Source: CAZOMR01 sp964580655
GTDB lineage: Bacteria > RBG-13-61-14 > CAZOMR01
Reading direction: 5' to 3'
Length of the DNA stretch: 17,120 nucleotides
Assembly: GCA_964580655.1 (NCBI GenBank)
Contig: CAZOMR010000041.1
Span: 1 to 17,120 of the forward strand
Part shown: one piece after another, positions 8,199 through 15,087 of the stretch
Layout of the letters: each line of letters opens with the position of its first letter
Numbering within the stretch: position 1 is the first letter of the stretch
Notes under the pieces: model-generated
Told to the model about the DNA's origin: nothing
Database searches by the model: none
What the model saw: only the letters and a program-made list of their open reading frames with translations
Program-made: the position numbers and the translations under genes

Positions 8199-10142
8199 AT
8201 GGATACATTGTCCCATATTGCGATGAAGCTCCAGAGTCCGAATGAGGAGACCAGACGATTTGCTATCGAAGACTTACGCCTCGATTCAGATTCCAAGACC
8301 CTGAAATTACTTTATCTGGCTCTGGGTGATGAGAGCTGGCGGGTGAGAAAGAGTGCCGCAGAAGCCCTGATAGCCTTCCCGGATACCGAATTAGCTGTGT
8401 CAGTCCTGATTGATGCTCTTTATGACGGTGATAATGTAGGAAGACGGACCGAGGCCGTGGAGGCACTGGTGACCCTGGACAGGAAAGCCCTTCCCGGAGT
8501 GATCCAGGCCATGAACACAACGGATCCCGATGTGCGGAAGTTTCTCGTTGACATCCTTGGCTACATCAAGGCACCGGAGACCCTGGAAATTCTTTTAAAT
8601 CTTGTTAATGATCCGGAGGATAATGTTCGTCTTGCCGCGATCGAGGCGCTTGGTAATCTGGGCGGGGATCAGGCCTATCAAAGGTTACTCGGGCTTCTGC
8701 ATCATTCCGACATGACAACTGTTTTCAGCTCCCTGCACGCCCTTGGTCGAATGGGCAGAGAGATCCCAATCTCTCTGGTGCAGGAACTTTCAGGCCGGAA
8801 GATCCTGCATCGCGCCCTTTTTGAGGTTTTAGGAGAAAGCAAGAATCAGGATGCTGTGCGGATTTTAGCCTCTGGACTCCTGGACACCTCCCGCAGTGCG
8901 CGGCAGACGGCCTTGCGATCATTGTTTAAGATAGGTCAGCGCTCTGATGACCAGGATGACTTGAAGCGTGTCTTGGAACATGAGGTGCGCCGTAGCCTGG
9001 AAGGGCGCTCTCTCGATGAGATAGGTGAATTCTTGCAGAGCGACCATATGGAAATAAAGCGGAGTGCAGCCCGGATACTGGGTCTTCTTGGAAACTCGGA
9101 AGCGCTTGGCTATCTACTCTCTGCCCTGGAAGATGACACGGTTCAGAGCGAGGTAATCCAGTCGCTTTCACGGATTCGGACACAAAAGCCTGACTGGTTC
9201 AAAGAGGAGCTTGCGCAAAAGGACAGAGATGTCCAAATTCACCTGGCCGCGCTTCTCAAGGAGATGGCTCCGCCCGTCCGGGCCGCGCCCCGGACCATGG
9301 AGATGAGCCCTGAACAATTTGAATGGCTCAGAGACACGATTGCAGGTTACGGGGGAATTTACTTTGACAAGGAGTTGAAATACCTCCTGGAGCGGAGGGT
9401 GGCCCACCGACTAAAGGCGCTGAATTACCAGGATTTCTCCGAATACGTCAGCTATTTGCAAAGGCCGGAAACCAGCAGGGATGAACTGGAAAGAATCACA
9501 GGCGAGCTGGCCACCAAGGAAACATATTTCTTCAGGGAGGAATTTCAGCTTCGCGCCTTCCGGGAGGAGATTGTCCCTGCATTGCTTGAAAAGAAGGAAA
9601 TGCACGGAGATGCACGGCTCCGCGTCTGGAGTGCTGGTTGCGCGACTGGCGAGGAGCCTTATACGCTGGCCATGATCCTGAAGGAAATGAACCTGCCTCC
9701 CAAGTGGAAAGTGGAAATTTACGCCAGCGACATCTCCGCCACGGCACTGCAAACGGCTGGCGCCGGAATATATGGCAGTTCATCCTTCCGGGTGATGGAT
9801 GATCGCCATCTCCGGAAATATTTTACCCGGCTAAACGGCAAGTATCAGATCAGCAAGGCGATCCAGGAAATGGTCAGACTGGACAAGCTTAATTTGCTGG
9901 AATGCCGCGAAGCGCCGTATCTTCAAAATCTGGATGTGATCTTCTGCCGGAATGTGATCATCTATTTTCATCCGAAAATGAGACGGAAACTAGTGGAAAA
10001 TTTCTGGCACCTGCTTCGGGAAGGAGGATACCTGCTTCTCGGGCATTCTGAATCGCTGATGAATATCTCCACCGCTTTCCAGCTCCGACATCTGAAGCAT
10101 GATCTGGTTTATCAGAAACCCGAAAAGGTCTGCGAGGCATGA
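8199..10142 (+). CDS. cheR: HEAT-repeat / CheR methyltransferase fusion
   Basis: A 647-residue protein, more than twice the usual CheR length. Residues 1-355 are a run of HEAT/PBS-lyase-type helical repeats (for example DESWRVRKSAAEALIAF at 44-60, DPDVRKFLVDILGYI at 109-123, DPEDNVRLAAIEALGNLG at 138-155, MEIKRSAARILGLLG at 284-298), with eight or more units likely. Residues 368-640 are a complete CheR: N-terminal helical subdomain, ATKETYFFRE (438-447), SAM-binding motif I VWSAGCATGEEPYTLAM (476-492), ASDIS (509-513) and FCRNVIIYF (582-590). It should methylate receptor glutamates with S-adenosylmethionine. HEAT arrays bind proteins, so the N-terminus probably docks the enzyme on an array component, as TPRs do in FrzF (inference). 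It begins 24 bp after the zinc-ribbon gene, with AAGAAGG as ribosome site, and overlaps cheB by ATGA. Confidence 0.95.
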   Translation: MDTLSHIAMKLQSPNEETRRFAIEDLRLDSDSKTLKLLYLALGDESWRVRKSAAEALIAFPDTELAVSVLIDALYDGDNVGRRTEAVEALVTLDRKALPGVIQAMNTTDPDVRKFLVDILGYIKAPETLEILLNLVNDPEDNVRLAAIEALGNLGGDQAYQRLLGLLHHSDMTTVFSSLHALGRMGREIPISLVQELSGRKILHRALFEVLGESKNQDAVRILASGLLDTSRSARQTALRSLFKIGQRSDDQDDLKRVLEHEVRRSLEGRSLDEIGEFLQSDHMEIKRSAARILGLLGNSEALGYLLSALEDDTVQSEVIQSLSRIRTQKPDWFKEELAQKDRDVQIHLAALLKEMAPPVRAAPRTMEMSPEQFEWLRDTIAGYGGIYFDKELKYLLERRVAHRLKALNYQDFSEYVSYLQRPETSRDELERITGELATKETYFFREEFQLRAFREEIVPALLEKKEMHGDARLRVWSAGCATGEEPYTLAMILKEMNLPPKWKVEIYASDISATALQTAGAGIYGSSSFRVMDDRHLRKYFTRLNGKYQISKAIQEMVRLDKLNLLECREAPYLQNLDVIFCRNVIIYFHPKMRRKLVENFWHLLREGGYLLLGHSESLMNISTAFQLRHLKHDLVYQKPEKVCEA

Positions 10143-11239
10143 TAACAAGCGAATCCAGGCCGATCCGGGTGTTGGTGGTGGATGATTCCGCGCTCTGTCG
10201 CCGGGGCTTGAGCGAGATCATTGATTCCTCGGACTTCGCCAAGGTGGTGGGTGTGGCGCGTGACGGCGAGGAGGCACTGAAGCGCGCGTTTGATGTGCGC
10301 CCGGACCTTGTAACCCTGGACCTGGAGATGCCACATATGGATGGCTTCACCTTTCTCCGGATCCTGATGAAAAGCCTGCCCACGCCGGTGCTGGTGGTGA
10401 GCTCTCTGCATGAGGACAAGAATGTCTTCAAGGCTCTGGAGTTGGGCGCTGTTGATTTCCTGGCTCGTCCCACAGATCATGATAAACACCCGGAGGTGCT
10501 AAAGCGGGACTTGCTTTTCAAACTGAAGCTGGTGACAGAACTGCGGATGCGTAATATCCAGAGGCGTCTGGGTCAGCAGGAGGGCCGGAGATGGATTGAG
10601 ACCTTGCCGCCTCAGCCGCAAGCGGTGCCTCAGCCACACGAGATCGAGTTGATCGCGATGGGGGCGAGCACAGGCGGGCCATCTGCCCTCCAGAACATTC
10701 TCTGGAGCTTGCCCTCCGGACTGCAATCAGCTATCGTGATAAGCCAGCATATGCCAGCCGGGTTCACCCGGGCCTTCGCAGAGCGTCTGAATCGTAACTG
10801 CGCCCTTGAGGTCCGGGAAGCGCAATCCGGGGACAAGGTGGAGAAGGGCAAGGTATTACTGTCCCCCGGAGGCCACAACCTGAGACTCAAAAAGAGAAAG
10901 AGCGCAGTGGTCGTCGAGGCCGAGAAACGGAAGTCCGGGGATAAATATGTACCCTCGATTGACAAGCTGTTTCGCTCAGCGGCCGGGATTTATAAAGAGC
11001 GGATGCTGGCGGTTGTATTGACCGGGATGGGCTCGGACGGCAAGGCCGGAATAGAGGCGGTCAAGAAAGCAGGAGGTCGCACCATGGCTGAATCCGAGCA
11101 GAGTTGCATCATTTATGGTATGCCCCGAGAGGCTATTTCGACCCGCCAGGTGGACGAGGTCTTTCCGTTAGAAGAAATTTCAGGGGCGATCTTGCGTCTG
11201 TGTAATGTAAAAGGCCCGGTGAAGGAGGAGAAGGATTAG
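10139..11239 (+). CDS. cheB: Chemotaxis methylesterase/glutamine deamidase CheB
   Basis: A 366-residue two-domain CheB. The N-terminal receiver (8-130) has D15/D16, phospho-acceptor D61 in LDLEMPHMDG and S88, but the usual KP lysine is arginine (R110 in LARP). The linker at 140-168 is Gln/Pro-rich. The C-terminal methylesterase (169-355) has the catalytic triad S177 in GASTGGP, H204 in ISQHMP and D300 in GMGSDG, in the usual spacing. It removes methyl groups from receptor glutamates when phosphorylated by CheA, opposing the HEAT-CheR encoded just before it. ATGA overlap upstream and TAGTG overlap downstream indicate translational coupling. No receptor gene lies in the window. Confidence 0.97.
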   Translation: MITSESRPIRVLVVDDSALCRRGLSEIIDSSDFAKVVGVARDGEEALKRAFDVRPDLVTLDLEMPHMDGFTFLRILMKSLPTPVLVVSSLHEDKNVFKALELGAVDFLARPTDHDKHPEVLKRDLLFKLKLVTELRMRNIQRRLGQQEGRRWIETLPPQPQAVPQPHEIELIAMGASTGGPSALQNILWSLPSGLQSAIVISQHMPAGFTRAFAERLNRNCALEVREAQSGDKVEKGKVLLSPGGHNLRLKKRKSAVVVEAEKRKSGDKYVPSIDKLFRSAAGIYKERMLAVVLTGMGSDGKAGIEAVKKAGGRTMAESEQSCIIYGMPREAISTRQVDEVFPLEEISGAILRLCNVKGPVKEEKD

Positions 11240-12096
11240 TGGAGAAGAGAGAAGAAGACAAAAGCGAGGTTCTGCAGGATTCGACACAATCAGGTCGGCC
11301 GACAGAAGATATTATCGCTATGGTGAATAAAGGGGTAGAATTCATCAAGGAGATCATGGACGAGAACGAGAGACTCCGCTTTTTATCCGTACAGCTCCAG
11401 GAGGACAACAAGAAATTTCAGTCCCGGATGGATAAAGGGGACTACCATGCATACCTGACAGATGAACTGCGCCGGCTTGAGGATGAGAAGGAACGGCTAT
11501 GTGAGGAATATAAACGGGTGGAGAGCGAGAATCAGGAGTACGCCAACCGGTATGTCGAGGTAGAGGAGGAGAACAATAACCTGGCCAATCTTTATGTTTG
11601 TAGCTATCAGCTTCATTCCACGCTGGATTTCGAGGAAGTGCTCCAGATCATCATGGAAATTATCATCAACCTTATCGGGGCCGAGGAGTTCGGGATCCTC
11701 CTTCTTGACGAGAAAAGCCAGAATTTGATACCGATGTCCATGGAGGGGATTCCACTGGAGAAGGTGCCGCCGATCCCCTTGGGAGAAGGAATAATAGGTC
11801 AGGCCGCGGCTTCCGGAGAGAATTATTATGCCCCTGAGAAAAACGAATCCCGGGGCGAGACGGACCTTTCGGATCCAATGGTTTGCATCCCCTTGAAGAT
11901 CAAGGATGAGGTGATCGGCGTGATAGTGCTTTACAGGCTCTTGCCGCAGAAGACCCAGTTTGCCAATGTAGATTACGAGTTGTTCACTCTTCTCGCAGGA
12001 CATGCGGCCACTGCCGTGTTCAGCGCCAAGTTGTATTCGGAGGCCCAGCGTAAATTGAGCACCATAGAAGGATTCATGGAACTACTTACTCACTGA
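11239..12096 (+). CDS. Coiled-coil / GAF-domain protein
   Basis: A 285-residue soluble protein. Residues 22-122 are a charged, heptad-like coiled coil rich in Glu, Lys and Arg. Residues 124-268 are a GAF domain (YQLHSTLDFEEVLQIIMEIIINLIGAEEFGILLLDE, then LGEGIIGQAAASGE and PLKIKDEVIGVIVLY). No kinase, cyclase, phosphodiesterase or receiver domain follows, so it is a sensor or scaffold, not an enzyme. The GTG start overlaps the cheB stop (TAGTG) and AGGAGG (11223-11228) lies 10 nt upstream. It may feed a small-molecule or redox signal into the array, or interact with the GAF-containing first gene product. Ligand and partner are unknown. Confidence 0.87.
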   Translation: MEKREEDKSEVLQDSTQSGRPTEDIIAMVNKGVEFIKEIMDENERLRFLSVQLQEDNKKFQSRMDKGDYHAYLTDELRRLEDEKERLCEEYKRVESENQEYANRYVEVEEENNNLANLYVCSYQLHSTLDFEEVLQIIMEIIINLIGAEEFGILLLDEKSQNLIPMSMEGIPLEKVPPIPLGEGIIGQAAASGENYYAPEKNESRGETDLSDPMVCIPLKIKDEVIGVIVLYRLLPQKTQFANVDYELFTLLAGHAATAVFSAKLYSEAQRKLSTIEGFMELLTH

Positions 12097-12138
12097 GATT
12101 TGCAAAAATAAGAGAGAAAGGGAAAGAGAAAAAGAGGA

Positions 12139-12516
12139 ATGGCGGAATTGAAGATTCTGGTGATTGAGGATTCTCCGACCATGCGCCAGCTCATTGCTTT
12201 TGCCCTCAAGAGGATGAGGAATGTAGAGATTACTGAAGCTGGCGATGGCGTTGAAGGTTTGAAGAAGCTGAATGCAGACACCTTTGATCTGATTATCACG
12301 GACATCAACATGCCGGTGATGGATGGTCTCAAGCTGATCAGTCTGGTGCGCCGGGACCTGAAATATCGTAACATCCCCATCATGATCATCACCACGGAAG
12401 GGGGAGCCGAAGACAGAGAGAGGGCTCTGGCCCTGGGTGCTAATGCTTACATCACAAAGCCGATCCAGGCGGGAAATGTGCTCGATATAGCGAGAAATCT
12501 GCTGGGAATCCCCTAA
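12139..12516 (+). CDS. cheY: CheY-like single-domain response regulator (copy 2)
   Basis: A 125-residue stand-alone receiver with E10/D11, phospho-acceptor D55 in IITDINMP, T85/T86 and K107, in the same residue register as the CheY at 1969. Over the acceptor loop the two genes share 27 of 28 bases (2119-2146 versus 12289-12316). It is the last gene of the operon, 42 bp after the GAF gene; that gap is purine-rich (GAGAAAGGGAAAGAG), with a weak ribosome site. One CheY may bind the output target and the other serve as a phosphate sink, as in multi-CheY systems (inference). Its stop lies 4 bp from the stop of a convergent gene. Confidence 0.94.
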   Translation: MAELKILVIEDSPTMRQLIAFALKRMRNVEITEAGDGVEGLKKLNADTFDLIITDINMPVMDGLKLISLVRRDLKYRNIPIMIITTEGGAEDRERALALGANAYITKPIQAGNVLDIARNLLGIP

Positions 12517-12540
12517 CCGCCTACTTGATGCCCAGGCGGT
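12516..12540. terminator. Possible bidirectional hairpin at convergent operon ends
   Basis: ACCGCCT (12516-12522) pairs perfectly with AGGCGGT (12534-12540) across an 11-nt loop. The hairpin spans the 4-bp gap between the convergent stops and runs into the last codons of the minus-strand gene. No T-tract follows on either strand, so it would be at best a weak intrinsic terminator. No other terminator candidate was seen at this junction. Confidence 0.3.
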
Positions 12541-13165
12541 GCATGTGTTTGGTAATGGTGTTTCGGTTTATGCCGAGCAGTTTGGCGGCCTGGGTCCGGT
12601 TGCCGTGATATTTCTCCAGAGCCAGGCCGATCACCTGCCGCTCAAATTCAGCCATCAATTTTTCATGCCAGTCAGCCGGAGTGGAGGTGTCAATCTGCTC
12701 GAAGAAGGGCTTTAGCCGTTTGCGAATCATCTGGGCAAGTGAAGCCGGTTCCCTGGCCGGGCTCGCATGCCTGACAGCAGAAAGGCCGTGTTTGCGAAGG
12801 AGAAGCAGGCGTTGGATGATGAATTCCGCCGCAGAGACTGTGAAGGGCGAGAGCAAGTAATCATCAGCCCCGGCGGCCACGACAGCCAGGGATTTTTTGA
12901 CCTGGCTTTCCGGCGCCTGGATGAGGATAGCGGTCTGGATGCCCTCGGCTCGAATCTTGGCCATGAAACTTTCCGGCCTTGAGCCAAGGAGCTCTAACTC
13001 TATCACGGCCAGTGCAAAAATATTCTTTCTCAACATGGCCAGAGCCTGCTTCTTGTCCGTGGCGAACTCGACCTCCAAGCGGGTTCGGCCTAATATCCTT
13101 TTCAGCTTGAGACCTTGCCTTCGGCTCTTCGCGGCGACAAGCCCGAGCTCTCCTGCCTCAAGCAT
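12521..13165 (-). CDS. Degenerate receiver with Fis-type HTH, DNA-binding regulator
   Basis: A 214-residue protein starting at the ATG at 13165, which overlaps the dus stop by 8 bp (ATGCTTGA) and has GGAGG 9 nt upstream. A longer frame back to 13210 lies inside dus and is not needed. Residues 6-128 have a receiver-like fold with the active site lost: no acid-pocket Asp pair (VAAKSRRQG), E55 in place of the acceptor Asp (AVIELEL), and S106 in place of the KP lysine (LLSPF). Residues 160-214 are a Fis/HTH_8 domain ending YHGNRTQAAKLLGINRNTITKHMHRLGI, the classic NtrC/Fis C-terminus. There is no AAA+ domain, so it does not itself activate sigma-54. The layout is like RegA/ActR but phosphorylation-independent. 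Target genes are unknown; it could control the adjacent chemosensory operon or its own. Confidence 0.86.
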   Translation of the reverse strand: MLEAGELGLVAAKSRRQGLKLKRILGRTRLEVEFATDKKQALAMLRKNIFALAVIELELLGSRPESFMAKIRAEGIQTAILIQAPESQVKKSLAVVAAGADDYLLSPFTVSAAEFIIQRLLLLRKHGLSAVRHASPAREPASLAQMIRKRLKPFFEQIDTSTPADWHEKLMAEFERQVIGLALEKYHGNRTQAAKLLGINRNTITKHMHRLGIK

Positions 13166-14153
13166 GATTTTCAACCTCCATGAGAGAGTGAGTCCCGAAG
13201 TATTGGTCAATCAGGGACAACACCTGCTCAGGGCTTTGTGTCCGGTTTATTTGCTCTCTAAAGCTCTTGGCTTCGGGCAGACCCTTGCTGTACCAGGCAA
13301 GGTGCTTTCGCATCTCAAGCGTGGCCTGGTAAGGCCCAAGATGTTCCACCATCAACCGGTAGTGTTCAGCAATCAATTCGTGTCTTTCACTGCTGGAGCA
13401 AGGCTGGGAGGCCGGGCTGTGGCCTTGTTTTACCTCTCGGAATATCCAGGGGTTGCCGCGTGCGGCCCTTCCGATCATCACAGCCTCACATGCGGTCTCG
13501 GCTTGCATCCTTTGTGCATCGTGGCTTGAGCGGATGTCGCCGTTGCCGATGACCGGTATTTTGACCGCGGCCACGGTGTGCGCGATCATGGACCACTCAG
13601 CAGGGCTCGCAAAACCCTGACAGGCCCTGCGAGCGTGGAGTATGACTGCATCCACGCCTTCATACTCGGCCCTCTGTGCGATCTCAGGCGCATTGAGAGA
13701 ATTCGTGTCCCAGCCGGAGCGGATTTTGATGGTGAGTGGAATACGAATGGCCTTTCTGACCTTGTTGAAAATGGCCTGTGCCCTTTTCAGGTCTTTTAGC
13801 AGGGCCGCTCCCGCTCCTGTTTTCACCACCTTTTTCACCGGGCAACCGAGATTGAGATCAATCATGCTAGCTCCTTGCGCCTCGGCCATTGCCGCGGCCT
13901 CGGCCATGATCTCCGGTTCCGCACCGAATATCTGGACACCAAGGATGCTTTCGTCTGGATGGCTCTCCATCAAATTCTCTGTCCGCCCTCTTGCACGGCC
14001 CTTTCCGCGCACGAGAGAATTTGAGCTGATCATCCCTGTAAAGGCACACGCCGCGCCCATTCTTCGGCATAAAAGGCGCATGGGCCAGCTTGTGAACCCG
14101 GCCATGGGCGCCAGGAGAACATTCCCATCCAATTCCAAAGGGCCGATACGCAT
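13158..14153 (-). CDS. dusB: tRNA-dihydrouridine synthase (DusB-like)
   Basis: A 331-residue FMN enzyme that reduces uridines in the tRNA D-loop to dihydrouridine with NAD(P)H. Visible motifs are the FMN-binding start LLAPMAGFTSWPMR (13-26), catalytic C104 in NLGCPVKKV, K143 in TIKIRSGW, H173 in ILHARRACQGF, IGNGDI (202-207) and the phosphate-binding end MIGRAARGNPWIFRE (226-240). The last motif and the C-terminal helical region are typical of DusB/Dus bacterial types. HARRACQG is a less usual version of the HGR(T)R-Q-Y-G loop. GGAG lies about 8 nt before the ATG. It follows the transaldolase by 47 bp and overlaps the downstream Fis-type regulator by 8 bp. That order recalls the enterobacterial dusB-fis operon. 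Confidence 0.94.
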   Translation of the reverse strand: MRIGPLELDGNVLLAPMAGFTSWPMRLLCRRMGAACAFTGMISSNSLVRGKGRARGRTENLMESHPDESILGVQIFGAEPEIMAEAAAMAEAQGASMIDLNLGCPVKKVVKTGAGAALLKDLKRAQAIFNKVRKAIRIPLTIKIRSGWDTNSLNAPEIAQRAEYEGVDAVILHARRACQGFASPAEWSMIAHTVAAVKIPVIGNGDIRSSHDAQRMQAETACEAVMIGRAARGNPWIFREVKQGHSPASQPCSSSERHELIAEHYRLMVEHLGPYQATLEMRKHLAWYSKGLPEAKSFREQINRTQSPEQVLSLIDQYFGTHSLMEVENHA

Positions 14154-14200
14154 CGGGTAGCTCCGGCTCTCGGGGAGATACTTAAAGCCCGAGGAAGAAT

Positions 14201-14854
14201 CTATTCCAGGGATATTCCAGCCTTTTTCCAGTCGGAGAGAAAGCGCTCGATCCCCACATCGGTAAGCGGATGTCTGGTGAACTGCTCAAGCACCTTGAAG
14301 GGCACGGTAGAGATGTCAGCGCCCAGAAGGGCCGCTTCCACCACATGCAAGGGGTGGCGAATGCTTGCGACTATGACCTCGGTGTCAAACTCGTAGTTAT
14401 CATGGATAGTTAATATCTGTTCCACAAGCTTCATCCCATGATGACCGATGTCGTCCAGCCTTCCTATGAAAGGGCTTACAAAACTAGCCCCGGCCTTGGC
14501 CGCGAGAAGGGCTTGCAGGGGGGAGAAGACCAGGGTGACATTGACGCGAATTCCCTCATCCTCAAGGACCTTGACCGCCTGGACCCCGGCCTTGGTCATC
14601 GGTATCTTGCACACGATGTTAGGATGAATTTTATGGAGCTCTCGGGCCTCCGTGATCATTCCTTCCGTCTCCAGGCTGATCACTTCCGCACTCACAGGCC
14701 CGTTGACCAGCTCGCATATTTCAAGGATCAACTCTCGAAAAGGACGTTTCTCCCTGGCCACCAAAGAGGGATTGGTAGTTACCCCGTCCAACAGGCCCAT
14801 ACTGGCCGCACTTTTGATGTCCTCAATATTGGCCGTATCAATAAACAATTTCAT
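14201..14854 (-). CDS. tal: Transaldolase, short TalC/FSA-family type
   Basis: A 217-residue TIM-barrel aldolase transferring a dihydroxyacetone unit between sugar phosphates in the non-oxidative pentose phosphate pathway. D6 (FIDTAN), GVTTNPS (24-30) and Schiff-base K83 (VCKIPMT) are present. Two positions separate transaldolase from fructose-6-phosphate aldolase: E57 stands where E. coli FsaA has Gln59, and F129 where FsaA has Tyr131. Both point to transaldolase (alignment from memory). Start: AAGGAGGG (14862-14869) is 7 nt before the ATG at 14854 but only 1 nt before an upstream ATG at 14860, and MKLFIDTAN is the family N-terminus, so 14854 is preferred. It is the first gene of a transaldolase-dus-Fis operon with a good promoter. 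Confidence 0.95.
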   Translation of the reverse strand: MKLFIDTANIEDIKSAASMGLLDGVTTNPSLVAREKRPFRELILEICELVNGPVSAEVISLETEGMITEARELHKIHPNIVCKIPMTKAGVQAVKVLEDEGIRVNVTLVFSPLQALLAAKAGASFVSPFIGRLDDIGHHGMKLVEQILTIHDNYEFDTEVIVASIRHPLHVVEAALLGADISTVPFKVLEQFTRHPLTDVGIERFLSDWKKAGISLE

Positions 14855-14883
14855 CTTCATTCCCTCCTTGAAAAGTTACCGGC

Positions 14884-14912
14884 AGTTTAAAACCTTCGCT
14901 GTTCCCTGTCAA
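14884..14912 (-). promoter_or_regulatory. Sigma-70 promoter of the transaldolase-dus-Fis operon
   Basis: On the minus strand a perfect TTGACA (14912-14907) is followed after exactly 17 bp by TAAACT (14889-14884, 4 of 6 matches to TATAAT). Initiation near 14877 would leave a leader of roughly 23 nt holding the strong AAGGAGGG ribosome site of the transaldolase. The -35 box is 16 bp from the edge of the neighbouring MITE-like element. Confidence 0.7.
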
Positions 14913-14928
14913 GCAACTTGTTCAACCG

Positions 14929-15078
14929 GGGTGTGCGACATGATTGGTGATGGCTGTCATAGTAAAGGGCGTAGGGGCGCGGCTTGCCGCGCCCAAATCG
15001 GGCAGGGCAAGCCCTGCCCCTACATTGGCTATACCTTTGTTCTGTATATCTCACGGATAGTCATTATGTCGCACACCC
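14929..15078. mobile_element. Probable MITE-like element, 150 bp, no coding capacity
   Basis: Perfect 13-bp terminal inverted repeats GGGTGTGCGACAT (14929-14941) and ATGTCGCACACCC (15066-15078) bound the element. They are flanked by imperfect 9-bp direct repeats, gttcaaccg (14920-14928) and gttcacccc (15079-15087), matching at 7 of 9 positions and consistent with an old target-site duplication. The interior holds a double-palindrome core (separate entry) and no gene. It lies directly after the stop of the membrane TPR gene and just upstream of the transaldolase promoter. No transposase is in the window, so it would move only in trans. I do not recognise the transposase family from the ends. 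Confidence 0.55.
14971..15023. repeat. REP-like double palindrome (two GC-rich stem-loops)
   Basis: Two perfect 9-bp stems with 2-nt loops stand in tandem: GGGCGCGGC-TT-GCCGCGCCC (14975-14994) and GGGCAGGGC-AA-GCCCTGCCC (15000-15019), separated by AAATC. The whole is bounded by GTAGGGGC (14971-14978) and GCCCCTAC (15016-15023) as inverted ends. Compact GC palindromes opening with GTAGGGGC are widespread interspersed repeats in diverse bacteria and resemble REP elements moved by RAYT transposases (general knowledge, not searched). No T-tract follows on either strand, so it is not a standard intrinsic terminator, though the hairpins may block RNA decay or read-through from the TPR gene. Confidence 0.8.
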
Positions 15079-15087
15079 GTTCACCCC

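Noticed and set aside
13166..13210. Extended start for the Fis-type regulator at 13210
   Set aside because: It lies inside dus without a ribosome site; the ATG at 13165 has GGAGG 9 nt upstream and gives the receiver-like start.
12897..13529. A 210-codon plus-strand frame across the Fis regulator and dus
   Set aside because: Antisense to two recognised genes; no motif or start signal.
14201..14860. Fructose-6-phosphate aldolase instead of transaldolase
   Set aside because: Glu57 and Phe129 occupy the positions of FsaA Gln59 and Tyr131, the transaldolase pattern; biochemical proof is lacking.
14975..15019. Intrinsic transcription terminator for the TPR gene
   Set aside because: The hairpins are strong, but no T-tract follows on either strand and the bounded double palindrome fits a REP-like repeat better.
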